From Hydractinia symbiolongicarpus (Eukaryota; Cnidaria; Hydrozoa; Anthoathecata; Hydractiniidae), in assembly GCF_029227915.1 (NCBI RefSeq), contig NC_079877.1, positions 15,798,851 through 15,862,850 of the forward strand: a DNA stretch of 64,000 bases, written 5' to 3'. A program made the translations under genes and the position numbers. The notes beneath the pieces are model-generated. The model was not told where the DNA came from. It saw only the letters and a list, made by a program, of their open reading frames with translations, and ran no database searches. Shown here piece by piece: positions 1 through 11,439 of the stretch (position 1 is its first letter; the number at the start of each line of letters is the position of its first letter).

Positions 1-1910
1 AATTTTGAAAAAGTGTATTTAGATCTTAGAGTTCTAAGATGTTGTTTTTTATTTATCACAGCGGTATACACCACTTGAATAATCTCATTAGATTTGTCGA
101 ATTGGAGTAATGGGTCGTGTATCACGCTAAATATCGAATGCTTTTAGCAAGATTTAAACGTATTTAATTAATGTGAGATTATAAAACCAACCAAAACACA
201 GGTAAAATTTGTCAATGCCAAAAAATAAAATTGTTTTCTGCAGGTCATTTTGAATGTCAATTACACCAAAGTAGAAACCAATTTTCCATGAACAAGCTTT
301 GATCCTCTCGTGGCGTATTGTTTTGAAATATCTTCTTCCATTAGCCTAAACATGTGGCCTACTTTGGCAGATTGTAACCGCAGAAAATTAAAATAGCCTT
401 TTCCTTGTTGTAATGTAAATGCATTAAGAAAGATATTGTATACTCTTAATGTATTATTTTTTTTGAACTCGTTTCCTTTACCATATTAAAGTCTTGTGTT
501 GTTTCGATTATGTAGGCAAGTGGTATGCAACGGCCATTTTCAAAAGCTCCTACGCCTTTTGTTCGATTTTTATGATGCAATAGTTTTTTTTCCAGTGAAT
601 CTGTCTAATTTAGATTCGTGCATTATAAGTACTTGCACATTTTAAGCCCCTTGTTAACAACCCTAGACGTAAACTTTTCTCCTAAAGATAACGACCACAC
701 TTTAATTTTTTACTCCATTCTCTTGGATTTTTTTTGTGGGGTCAAACCTCTGTGAAGTTGTTTAATAAAATTCAAAGCCAAAAAATGATTTTTTTTAAAA
801 AATGCACTACATTAACGCTACCTCTCAATTCCCGAACCTTTAGTTGAATTTGAGCCTTAATAGTTTTATGTGTTATAGCCAAATGGATAATATATTAGAA
901 GATACTTTATTTGAATCAACAAAATATGATATTAGGAAAAAATATTGCTCATAAACACATTTTAGCGCATGATTTTTATTTGTCATGCGACGAACATAAA
1001 TCAGGACCAATTCGATGAATTATAAACCAAAACTTAGGACGTTCAAGGGTGGTCAATTTTTTCACTTCCTGTTCTGGGACTCCGCTTAAACCCGGTAGCC
1101 TGCCTTTCAATAGGATTAACACTTATTACTATTATTTTTCTTGTGTTAGCTGTGCTAAATATCAGTTTCGTTATTAGAATGACCGCCAATAGTTAACATT
1201 TCGTTTTAAAATCTGATACGTTGGAAGAAAATTAGTAGATAATCAGTAACCACTACAGTTAAATACTTAAATGTGTAACTTTTTAAAACTACAATTTGTT
1301 TTAAAATAAACATTATACTTATCTCGGACCAGATAACGCATCGGGCGCACATTGTATGGTGGGAAGATGCTTATTGAAAGAAAGGAGAGGCTATGGAAAG
1401 GGTTGGTTTAATCGAGTGTTATCAATATTTTCTTAAAGGTGACTTTTTTTCTCACTTTGAGAAATAAATCTTTAAATACTTGCCTTTTAGTTAATTACTT
1501 TGTCATTAGTTCTTTTAAAGTGTCATGTGACTGCAAAGTAACAGACATTTGTATGAAAATAAAGGCAGAGTCGTTACAGAAAAGAAAACTAGTTATAAAT
1601 CATCAAAGAGATAAAAATTGAGATAACTTTGACTAAAAGAACTTTAAGAACGTGGGAATGTCATATCAGAAGTTTTGAGATTGAAAGATCGGTGTAGTAA
1701 TGTATTTTCTTGGTGGATCAGAAAAATGCGTCCTTATACATCTGTGTGTTTTCTTGTTGCTTCATCGTTCAGGTTAGTGAAACAACATTATATCACGAAG
1801 CTTAGACGAAGTCTTTTTTAATTTTGCTTAAACATTCAGTTATCAACACAATTATCAATATTATTGTTTTACATCGTTTGAATTCAGAATCAACATTGTC
1901 TAAGTTGTCG
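1..1910. other. AT-rich intergenic DNA
   Basis: No coding exon, RNA gene or repeat structure that I can support. Short open frames here have no recognisable domain, no convincing splice context and strongly AT-biased composition. Confidence 0.6.
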
Positions 1911-2285
1911 GGTGCTTAAAACAAGGTGGGGATGCTTATTAATTTTCAGATTTTTTTCCTATCCACCCACACCTTATTAAGACCCCCCGCTTATTAATTT
2001 TGTCTAATGAATAATCTCCTGATACTCAAAAATTTTCTTGGAAAATATTTTTTTCTGTGTGTTTGGTGGTATTTTGACGAATCTTTTTTTCAAATGTAAT
2101 TTTTGTTGGTTGTAGGAATGATGTATATTGCTGTACACTGCAGTCGTTCCATGTATCTATTGTTCTGCCCCCCCCCCCTTGATTAATAACCCCCCCTCCC
2201 CCCCCCCCCCCCGGTTATTGGTTGTGGAAAAAAAATCCGACTATTAGCTATTAAGCTATTAAGACTCCACCTTCTATTAAGCACC
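1911..2285. mobile_element. Short inverted-repeat element (MITE-like)
   Basis: The left end reads GGTGCTTAA and then a degenerate AAGGTGG...CTTATTAA stretch. The right end is its reverse complement, ending TTAAGCACC, and both ends continue into imperfectly inverted AAGGTGG/CCACCTT segments. The interior is AT-rich and noncoding and includes a C-rich low-complexity run. I see no clear target-site duplication, so the superfamily is unassigned. Confidence 0.55.
2168..2213. repeat. Poly-C low-complexity tract
   Basis: Two long C runs are separated by a short AT-rich spacer. The exact length is likely to be unreliable in any assembly. It lies inside the inverted-repeat element. Confidence 0.9.
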
Positions 2286-3593
2286 TTACAGTAAGTAAAG
2301 GAATGAGAAAGTTTTTATGTTTTTCTTCTCATACCAGCAACGATAAGAAAGCCCATAGTAATCTTGGAGTACCGATATCTGTTCCGTGAAATAATATATG
2401 GTCTAGGCAAAACAAAGTATCTCAAGTCTCTTGAATTTATTCATGAATTTGTTTGACTTCTCTGAATGGAAGGTGTTCTCACCGATCTTTTTACTTGTCG
2501 GCCTTCTTTGTCATTAAGGCAAACGTTGCATTTTCGCACAAATATTAAACTATTTATCGCACGAAAACCTCGTACAATATGACATTATATATTTCTTGTT
2601 CTAATTTTTTGCTTTTAGGCTCGGAAAATAACCACACAAAAAATATCGGAACTCCAAAAACATATCCATATTGTACACATATTGTACGCGGTTTGATATA
2701 GTACTTGCTCAGATGTTGTAAAACATTGTAACTATTAACGTTTATCCTTTAGGAAAATTCTACATTCACGAATAATGACAAAGTCTGTTACAGGACATTG
2801 CTTTAAACCACTAAAGTACTTTTTCAAAATAAGAAATGGTATAAATTACGAAAATAATTATAGAATGTCTGCGCACTGAATCCACAAAATGTGCTAGACA
2901 TCGTTAATTGAAGTGTTAAACGAAGAAAAGCTCAAAGAGAATTATAATAGGTCAAAATATTTTCTTGAAAATATTTGTCTGAAAATATGAAAAGCGTTGA
3001 ATTGCCTGGGTTTCAAAATGTTACTTTCGCATTTCTTTCTCGTTGTATAACGCTTGAGTTCTAGATAAAATTTTACGTGCTGAAAAAACAAGCTTATCTT
3101 ATTATGATGAAACTAGTCGATAAGGCCCATGGCAAAATCCACTAAGAAAGGACAATGGAAAAATAAGTTGTTTTATATTTCTTGATGACGTTAGCAACTC
3201 ATCCACAAAAAAAAATAATTTAGAACCCTGTTTTCACGTTGCCTTTATTGTGTAGATCTTAAAACGCATTTCAAGAGAATGTATATGTTCATGTATCTTT
3301 GACAAACGGTTGCAGCGATATTGGGGTTTAAAGGTTTTTTGATGACGTCAACAACCCGTCCATTCCGAAACGGATTTGGGAACAAAGGAGGACATTTAAA
3401 TTTAAAATTGATGTCTTTCTTAAAATTACTAGCAAACAAAAAAACACGCAAAATTTGACTGTTGTTGCAAGTGGAAGATTTATAAAGGTAAAAATGTATT
3501 TTTATAAGTCTTATAAGTGAAGAGAAATACTGTAGCTCGATACTTACTTAATGTTATTTGATGATTTTGTAAAATTGTATTTTAATTGTTTAG
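2286..3593. other. Noncoding DNA upstream of Alr-like locus A
   Basis: I looked for a signal-peptide exon before the domain 1 exon and found none that combines an ATG, a hydrophobic stretch and a splice donor. Bases about 3224-3290 resemble 28507-28575 in the same orientation (dispersed repeat). Bases about 3110-3160 share a short motif with about 49870-49920, again repeat-like. Confidence 0.5.
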
Positions 3594-3957
3594 TTTTCTG
3601 TGGGGATGTAACACACTCAAGGTCAAATATTATTGCAAAAGTGAACAACAACCTGGTAATGGTATGGAACATAAAACTTGACTCAAACGAAATTGTGACT
3701 GTTCGTCATTCCGAGAGTGAAACCTGTTATTGCTGGTGCTGACAAATTATGCTTACAGCGACAAGGAAAAGAATTATTTGGAGACAGATTATCAGTCACT
3801 TACAATCTAGAAGTGAGTAATGAAGTGACAGTTACGTTGCGAAAGATTCAATTTCGTGAGAATTACTCATTTGAGTTAAAAGTATCATTCGAGAATGCCA
3901 TAACAGGAAAGTTTGAACTTCAAGCGTCTGCTGTAATCAATGTGAAAGATGTTCTTG
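3594..3957 (+). pseudogene. Alr-like locus A: Ig-like domain 1 exon, frameshifted
   Basis: Seen: a TTTAG acceptor precedes 3594, and the exon ends at 3957 with G|GTATGT, so both junctions are phase 1. The translation has a core strand with Trp (LVMVWNIKL), alternating beta-strand-like segments and the end strand ELQASAVINVK. The frame changes by one base near 3699-3712: the first third reads in one frame and the remaining two thirds in the next. The exon length of 364 is one more than a multiple of three, which fits a single-base insertion. Known: phase-1 Ig exons and divergent V-set domains lacking the usual cysteines are typical of Hydractinia Alr receptors. Inferred: a broken membrane-distal recognition domain. 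It could also be a sequencing error or two alternative frames. No membrane exon can be assigned to it before locus B begins. Confidence 0.65.
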
Positions 3958-6137
3958 GTATGTTCTCCTTCTTTGATATTAATCTCTTTGTAGATTTATT
4001 ATGTTCAAATAGTCTGGTATTTTCACTTATTGGACATTGTTGAGTTTTTAGGGCATGTGGTAGAGGGGGTGAGGAAGTTCGTTCGTGAGACCCCGTTATA
4101 TCTCCTTAAAAAGGAGAAAAAGACTGCTTGACAATTTATCCTTTTAAGGGATAATGTATTGACCAGAAAAGTAAATAACGACATATTTACGATTTAATGA
4201 AGGCATATATATTTCAAACATTAAGTTTGTTTACATGTTTTATTTAAACTTAAAGGGTCGTTTTACAAAATTCAAAGTGAATAAAAACAATAAAGTTTTA
4301 CAGAGATAAATACAGACAGCAGTACTATAGACGAAATTATTACAACAATGCAAACAATTCCATTTATTTCATTTCTTTTTCTTCAATTGTTTTTTTTTAA
4401 TGTAAAATTCAATGTAAAACATTGTAATGCAATTATGGGTTTTAATTTTACATACAATGCTACTACGTGAAGGATGTGTGACAGAGGTCGGTGCACCATC
4501 TCGCTATTACTAGTGTATCTCTAATTCAAATGACACGACACAAATATGAATGCAACTATTTTCGAAGCAAACAATATCAAATTGTAAAAAGAAACTTAAT
4601 TATTATCTCTTCTACCTAAAACTGGAGTTTATTTCATAATCTTTTTACTACTCCGAAGTGATGAAGTTACATGTAATTCGTATAATGGCAAAAATATAAT
4701 AGAAACTAGAAACTTAATTATTGAAGCAACTCTGCAATCACAAGCGACAACCTTGCTGTGCTTTAATATTTCCTGTCTCTTTGTTGGCCAATTTGGCAGC
4801 CAGCGGATTTGTCACCAAATCGTCATGATAGTCGCACTTATAATCATAGTAATAATCCCCGGCCAAATAAATTTCATTACTTCATGCTAAAAGGCGGGAA
4901 AATGCACGGAATAGCTATGCGAGAATTATGTACGACGGATGCTCACTCACGAAATTTTCTATAGTCTAACGACGAATTATTCCAACTACTATTTGAAAGC
5001 AAAGTAATTTAAGGCTTTTTACCGGACGCTATGTTGTATTTTGAGTCATATGAATTATATCTCACAGTCGCCTATCTAAGAAAACTACAAATTTGGACAA
5101 AATATGTAAGGTCTTTTTAAATTCCCCCTTTCCTCCAACTTCCAGATTGCATTTACTCGAGAACGTATTGTCTTGTCTTCTAGTCTTGCGCTGCTGTAGT
5201 GTTAAAATTTGAGACCTTAGTGCCGCACTTACCGATTAATTTTAACCCTTCTTAATTTAATCATTATTTTCTTGTTTTTAGCACGACGTCCTAAAAGAGA
5301 GCTAGATTCACTTTGATCAGAAAATATACATCTGCATAATCTGGCATTTTAATTCTGCATAAGACATTGTTAACATGAATAAATGTTTAGGAATATTTGT
5401 AAAAACAAGTATTAATTGCGATAACATTTATGGACTAATTCAAACTCAAGAAAATGAAATTCTAAGCGAAAATGTTTAGAGATAAACTCAAACCTCACTA
5501 TTTATACAAAAACAAAACAAACAATGCAAAGATAAGCTATACGTCCAAACCCAAAATTGACATAAATACAATGTAAATGTTTTAACGATAAAATTTTTAT
5601 AAAAACAATTGTCATGGCTTCTTAAACTTCAAGCAACTGAAACACCAAGATCGTTAGCAACATCATCTTTGTCAATTTCCACAATGCCTAGATGGAGATT
5701 CTGTATCACACTTGTCCTCATCGCTCCACGTGTTTTTCCATTTTACAGTAAGAGCCATATGTTTTAGGTGGTGGAGTACCTAAAACACGTAAGCCCGTAA
5801 AGCACGTAGAGCACGCGAGCACGTAAATTACGTGAACACGTAAAGCACATAAGTACGTAAAGCACGTAAAGCACGTAAAGCATGTGATCACGTAAAGGAC
5901 GCGAGCACGTAAAGCACACGAGAACGTAAAACACGTGAACACGTAATTTGACAGACTGTTGTCTGTCTATTAAAAATTAATGAAATACTTGTATGTCAAC
6001 TTTCGTTTATATTCCTATGCGGAGAAAGTAAAAGTTAACGTAATTGTGTGTACATGAGCTTAAACCTTTTCAAATTCATAGTTATGAAAGGAAAAAGCAG
6101 AGTTGTTAACAGTTTTTGTTGTGTGAAGAATTTGCAG
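3958..6137. other. Noncoding DNA between Alr-like loci A and B
   Basis: No exon recognised. A short perfect hairpin around 4091-4110 (CTCCTT/AAGGAG arms) and the minisatellite at 5783-5945 are the only structures seen. The DNA otherwise resembles intron or intergenic sequence. Confidence 0.5.
5783..5945. repeat. Minisatellite of CACGTAAAG-type units
   Basis: About 16 degenerate copies of a 9-10 base unit containing CACGTAAAG or CACGTGAAC. Many copies include the palindrome ACGT or CACGTG. A repetitive Cys-Phe-Thr frame on the - strand is only a by-product of the repeat. Confidence 0.85.
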
Positions 6138-6203
6138 TTTTTATTTTGTGGAGTACCTCATTCACTGTTTACGAATATTATAGCTAAGCTTGAAACTCGT
6201 CAA
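6138..6203 (+). pseudogene. Alr-like locus B: 5' part of Ig-like domain 1
   Basis: A TTTGCAG acceptor is followed by a frame reading FLFCGVPHSLFTNIIAKLE. This matches the start of the locus A domain (VFCGDVTHSRSNIIAKVN) at FCG, V, HS and NIIAK with small gaps. Homology stops after that point. The matching end of a domain 1 exon resumes at about 7530, so I read this as the 5' piece of one exon split by inserted DNA. The piece is short and the acceptor phase differs by one base from locus A, so the call is tentative. Confidence 0.4.
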
Positions 6204-7529
6204 ATGCGTCAAAAAACAAGATGTTTTCAGAGTATTTACAAAGCTCATGGAGTATCAAAGATTTTTCAAATAATCTTCGAAGAAAAATTCTATTTTTTCT
6301 TTATAAAGAAAATGAATTGTAATATGTAATTTAAACATATGTCTTTCTCAATAACACAAACCGAAAATCCAAGTAAAAGTTGGTCTAGCTTTCAAAAATT
6401 ACAAGTTGTGTACTGAAATATACTGCTATATATAGAATTGAAAAACACAATTATCACACAAGCAGGGATGTTACAACACGTTGTAAACTGTTAGCTATTT
6501 TCAACCAATTTTACCCTCGTAATATAGCTGGCTACATATAGATTCAAAAAACAACTTAAAATAAATCCAAAACCTCGCATCACTCCACCTGAAAAACCAC
6601 AAGAAATGTTAATAGGTTTAAACCAATACATCTTAAATATCAACATCAAACGCAACAATACGTAACAAGCAAAATGGCGTCGAATTTGTGTGATAGACTG
6701 ATGAAGAATAAACTTTCGTTCAAAAAAAGTTAGGAAAATTCTTTACATGGATATTCGAATGTTTTCTATTAGAAACCTATTAGAAAAATTAATACAATGA
6801 AATTCAAATCAAAAGTTTTCTTCCTTACCAAAAATTGATTTTTACATCCTTTTTACAAGTGTGTCCTTAGAAAATAATTCTGGTTTCTACAAACCCAACA
6901 AAAATTGCTATCAGTTAACAAATACAATGTTCTACCTATCTTTTCCGAGAAATATTCACCTCGGTCAGCGTATCGACCATGCAAGCTCGGTCTATACTTT
7001 TGACCTCGGGTAATATTTCTCAGTATAGATAGACAAAACAGATTATATTTTATTGGCATTAATTTCACACGCAGGATGCAAAGTGTTAGAAAAGACGAGG
7101 TAAGAAAAGTAGTGAGCTGAGTTCACTTCTTTATAGATGAAAGTCAGTGTGAAAAGTTGGACAGAATAGCAAAATAACTTTAGATAACTTTAGAATTAAG
7201 AATTATATACCTCTTATATAATTATATACCTTTTGTAATGCCTCTACAACATGGCTTTACGAATGACAATTTCTAACAATATTGAAGTAAAATAACAAAA
7301 AACGATTTTTAGAAAAATTTAAACACACTGTTTATTTTAAAGCTTTAACATTTTCTATTTATCCCAATTTAAATTTAAAGTGAAAGTCAAATGCAACAAC
7401 ACTTGTTAAGACAGAAAGAAATTTACAAACTATTATTTATTGAAAGTTATAATTCCTTGTGTGACAAATTCAATTTAAATTTGCGGCTACCCGTAATAAC
7501 GTAACAATAAAATGTTTGATATTAATTAA
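6204..7529. mobile_element. Inserted repeat splitting locus B domain 1
   Basis: Noncoding AT-rich DNA between the two domain 1 pieces. Parts at about 6490-6620 and 6855-6990 are related, in the same orientation, to about 11450-11700 and 11815-11965, just upstream of locus C. The shared parts include the phrases AAATAAT.CTGGTTTCTACAAA and GGTCAGCGTATCG. A dispersed mobile element would explain both; an ancient duplication carrying flanking DNA is the alternative. Termini were not resolved. Confidence 0.35.
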
Positions 7530-7614
7530 CGTGATAATTGTTATTTAATTCATGAGAGTAACTTGGGATTAGCAAAAGAATACCAAGCGTCAGCTACAAT
7601 CAACGAATTCAATG
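7530..7614 (+). pseudogene. Alr-like locus B: 3' end of Ig-like domain 1
   Basis: The frame reads DNCYLIHESN...AKEYQASATINEFN and ends at 7614 with G|GTAGTC, again phase 1. It corresponds to the final strands of locus A (ELQASAVINVK) and of locus C (YCVMTIHN...SEYFMKVTY). A stop codon in this frame just upstream, at about 7526, marks where the exon is broken. Confidence 0.45.
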
Positions 7615-7814
7615 GTAGTCCAGCCTCGCCCAGAACTTATTTTTTTTATCTGTTTTGGCGTCTGATAATCGCTTAATACTTATATGCTTTTCTAAGCAAA
7701 TCACTTTCATAACTTTATTTGAAAGCATGGGGTTGATCGTCTTTTATTCCAAAACGTTTTCAAACGTATATCATTTTTAGCTTGAATTCTTTTTATAATA
7801 TATAACTGTTTGAT

Positions 7815-8000
7815 TTGTTCTTCTTATACGTAAGTCGCCAAGTAACATGCTTTTTTAAAGACAATTATGAGATTTATGTAAAACTCACATTATATCCAGT
7901 TTTTACTGATTTTTGTGGGTTCAAATATGACGTTCCTGAGTTTCATTTTATTGAAGCAGGTTTCAACCTTTTTCAGTTGAATGAGATGAATGGGGGAGAT
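7815..8000 (+). pseudogene. Alr-like locus B: second half of Ig-like domain 2
   Basis: The frame contains RQVTCFFKDNYEIYVKLTL and later CGFKYDVPEFHF and GFNLFQL. This follows the pattern of locus C domain 2 (PVVCKLTEN...KKYKCKVEL, then CG, then GYRHLHL), with the cysteine, the V-K/E-L strand, the CG pair and the G-aromatic final strand in register. The first half of the domain is missing: an in-frame stop lies at 7803-7805. No good splice donor follows. The open frame continues to 8057, but the part past about 8000 has no counterpart. Confidence 0.4.
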
Positions 8001-8245
8001 ATGTCCGAATTCCAAAACCTAAACGAGATTAATTTATCTGTCATTTTAAGAAACTAAACAAGCGATTTGGTAATCACATTCTGATAAAGTCCCTAAGGAA
8101 CACAAAACGAGGAATATGTAAAGATGATACCATCAACAGTAAGAGTAATATCTCTTAATACCTATTTTGAAAAGTATATCTTATGCCAGTTCTAATAAAT
8201 TATTTATTGTAACTTTATTGGAGAAATTTTAATCTTCTGCTTTAG

Positions 8246-8352
8246 ATGAACACCAATGCAAGTACCAAGTCATTGTTGCTGTTGTTGTAGCGATTGCTAT
8301 CACAATGATTTTAATCACACTTTTTATTGTTATGTTACAAAAAAAAGATTAG
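8246..8352 (+). pseudogene. Alr-like locus B: transmembrane exon with lost donor
   Basis: A CTGCTTTAG acceptor precedes 8246. In phase 1 the exon encodes a short polar start, then a hydrophobic helix of about 22 residues (VIVAVVVAIAITMILITLFIV), then MLQKKD and a stop at 8350-8352. Locus C has the equivalent exon ending MQK-AC|GTAAGT. Here the aligned bases are AAGATTAGTA, so the GT donor appears mutated and translation would run into a stop. As it stands the product would be a membrane anchor with a tail of about five residues, cut off from the signalling tail exon at 9468. A remote unrecognised donor could still rescue splicing. Confidence 0.6.
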
Positions 8353-9467
8353 TAGCTGTTAAACTTTTTTAATTTTTTTTTGGGTCGATTAACTAAAAAT
8401 GCTTGAGGGTATTGATTCAAAGAAAATAAATATTCGTTGCATTTCCTCACTTTAATGGGGTGCTGATATACTGGATCGCTTCTTTTGACACGAATGTTTT
8501 TCCGTTAAATCAACAAAAAAGTGGAATGCTTGATATTCTTTTTAATTGTATGTGCTGACATAACAAAATTATTAAATTGACCCTTAATTCGTCAAAGTGA
8601 TCCAATGGCATTTTTTTGTTTTCAAAAGTTTATGCATAAGAACATTGAAAGGGGAAAGTATTTATTGTGCACGTAACTATCAAAAAAAAAAAGAAAATCG
8701 TTCTCCAGAAGTTGCGTGCCTGCTGTTCAAGTCCTTTCACTTTCGTCATTTCAAATATTTTTGTATGTCTAAATTAATTTTAAAAAACGCATTTTTTAGA
8801 GCTATGGGTAAAACTATAACTGTATTGATTTTGACAACAATAGACTTGGTGCATGTGTAACTGAAATAAGTAACCAGCTCTTTTAGCCCACACCTTCCAA
8901 ATAGTTCCACTGCTCAACAAATGTATTATAATACCTAAAGCCAGTGTGTAAGCCAAAGGTGGCAGTTGCCAGTAGCTATAGTCTTTTAACCGGTGAAATA
9001 TTATGGATTTTTTACTGATTATGTCTTTATTATGTGTCAAACGCCCACTTTACTAACAATGTCGACATACGTGAAAACTTAAAAAGTTCTTATAAAGTTT
9101 CAAGAAGGTCTTCCAATATTTACATTTTCAAATTTTGCCGATAAACAAGGTAGATTATGTTTTCATTGGTATGCGCTGCGTAACAAATTAATTTTTTGTT
9201 CAGATGAGATTTAACTTTTCATTACAATATTGAATTTTTTTGCCATTAGTAACCTGTAGTCATTTATAATAATAACTAGATACGCTAGAAACATTTCCAA
9301 TATTTGATGGTTAGTTTAAACGATCACCTTCAAGCTGTGTTTGTGCAGACACATTGATTTGCTCTTATACAGATTTTGATAAAAAAAATGCAAGTTAATA
9401 AATTATTTTATGGTTCTCACTCGCACTCTGAAATTGAAGCACAAGAATTTAAATGGTTTTTCTTTAG
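8353..9467. other. Intron-like DNA between locus B membrane and tail exons
   Basis: By analogy with locus C a small cytosolic exon could lie here. I could not identify one with both splice sites and a compatible phase. No repeat or RNA gene seen. Confidence 0.4.
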
Positions 9468-9670
9468 GTTTTGTAATTGTTAATAATAATTGTGGACAAC
9501 GCCCACAACGCGTGGAAGGCGCAAATATCGACGATTATGAGACAGTGAGACCAACATCATCTCATTATACAGATCTTCAACCTGCGAAACCAAGCGTTTA
9601 TGCTGATTTGACATCAACATCTAATCAATGCAAACAGTATGCCGAAATTGAGTTAAAAGACATACATTAA
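9468..9670 (+). CDS. Alr-like cytoplasmic tail exon with ITAM/ITIM-like motifs
   Basis: A TTTCTTTAG acceptor precedes 9468; the exon opens in phase 1 and ends at TAA 9668-9670, giving about 67 residues. It is polar and has four tyrosine motifs in about 40 residues: YETV, YTDL, YADL and YAEI. SHYTDL and SVYADL match the ITIM pattern (S/I/V/L)xYxx(L/V/I). YTDL-x7-YADL and YADL-x9-YAEI fit ITAM spacing. Known: such motifs, once phosphorylated, recruit SH2-domain kinases or phosphatases, and Alr receptors carry them. Inferred: the signalling tail of an allorecognition receptor. This exon shows no lesion, unlike the exons upstream, and a polyadenylation signal follows. It may be the surviving end of a pseudogene or the last exon of a gene whose other exons I have misread. 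An ATG at 9410 in the same frame is probably intronic. Confidence 0.65.
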
Positions 9671-9823
9671 CATCAAGTCGTAACAATGAGCTCTTAAAGC
9701 ACTAGTAACTACAATATACGAAATTAATTTTAAAATTTGTACCTTTGACAAAACTAAGAGTCAGTCTTTTCAGGTATGCCGTTAATGTCGAAATACAATT
9801 ATTTGCATATCCATTTCGCCGAA

Positions 9824-9829
9824 AATAAA
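9824..9829 (+). promoter_or_regulatory. Candidate polyadenylation signal
   Basis: AATAAA lies about 155 bases after the tail-exon stop codon. The position is reasonable for a 3' UTR, but the hexamer is common in DNA this AT-rich. Confidence 0.35.
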
Positions 9830-11439
9830 AACTGGCCACTTTATTTTTAAGCTGATTTTAAATAAATTTGGTTGAGGAAAGGATTTGGTGGATGTGTTCC
9901 TTTCGCCGTATTTTTTATTGGTGAAATTGGCACTTTTAAAGCCCTTTATCAACATTGTATAATAAAAAGTATGTTGTTTGCCATTTTTGATTTATAACAG
10001 ATTTGTTTCCAACAGAATTTGGAAACATTTGCAAACAAAAACCAGTCCAACTATTTCTTACCTAAAACAACATAAAGAATATATATGAAAGTAAACAAGG
10101 ACCTATAAATATCTCCTTAAAACTGAAAAAAGATTCTTTACCGTATCTCACAGTAAAAAAAAGTTTAACCCAGCATTTATTTTAATCCAGGAAGAAATCT
10201 TTGGAATCCTCAATTTTGAGATTCATAAAATTTTAATGAGACAAACGTCGTATTAAGTCAGCGTAAGCAAATATGAATCATACTTTTGCATCAAAAGCTA
10301 GGGTAAATTTCACTAGCAAAACAAATAACTTTTAAACCAAGAGACACAAGTCTAAGTCCAGTAAAAAGAGAATTAGTAAGGCTCGTACCCCACATGCCTG
10401 GATTTTGACCGCCCTCCCTCCTTTTTGTGCAGATTGTACGTCCACCAAACTTAAAAAGGTGGAGAGAAATTGTGGAAATACTAGATACATATATTTTACA
10501 GACCTGAAATATGTTTCATTTCTTCGTACTTTGACTAAAGATGATACTAACATTTTATCGCTTTTTTCGTAATTTTTCTTTTTTGTTCTTTTCGTTGTGT
10601 TTTGATTAAACAGCCGTTGTTTTCTTGTATATATATGTATAAAAGTATTAAAGACAATTTCTGGAGTGAACATGGAGTGGCTGCAGCATTACTTAACTGA
10701 TAGCTACAAGCTACAGGTCAACCAGTAGCTAGGCCAAACATAACATTATCTAGTGCCAGCGTCACCTAATCAACCCAACTTTTCATCACAATGTGTGACA
10801 TATTGAGTCGGTAACCTGTTACAATAATTAAAAAAATTCCCTTCGCCTATCACACTACTATCAATGCTTTTCGCTTTAGAAATAAGTACTTCGCCTTACC
10901 TCTAATGCACACACATCCTTCAAGAAAGGTGGGTTTTTTTTGGAATGTTCGGCACTTTTGAGTATTAAGTGAAGGGAAATTATAGCGCAGTTTCTGGTCC
11001 AATGTTCTCATGTATTTTTAGGACACATATAAAAAGTTTATTAGTTTTAAAATATTAGTTATCTGTGTAAAGTTTTTTATTCTGTTTGCTATAAATTATT
11101 TGTCAGTCATTTTCATAATTTTTTTCACAACAGCCACCTTCCTATCGAAAACCGACCAAAATTTAAACTGCTATGACTTTCATCTGGTTACGGTTATGGG
11201 TATGGTTATGGTTATAAACTTTGAAGAAAAACCTTTTGCGTAGTTTTATTTTCTTAAATGACTATTTTACCGATGTCATTGATGGCTGTTAGGCACGACG
11301 ATGAATTAAAAAGAAAATGTATTTTCATTCTTCTCCAATATTACGTGATGTACGTCAACTATAGCAAAAGTAAAAATATAAGTGACTCATAGGACGTTTC
11401 GTGGAAAAATATCAATACGTGTTGAGTGGTAAATACTGG

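Noticed and set aside
5718-5942. Cys-Phe-Thr repeat protein on the - strand
   Set aside because: Translation of the CACGTAAAG minisatellite.
9410-9467. ATG and 19 codons joined in frame to the tail exon
   Set aside because: They precede a good TTTCTTTAG acceptor and have no signal peptide; more likely intron.
10332-10673. 113-codon ATG frame on the - strand
   Set aside because: Low-complexity Lys/Asn/Leu-rich translation, no recognised domain; may be repeat-derived.
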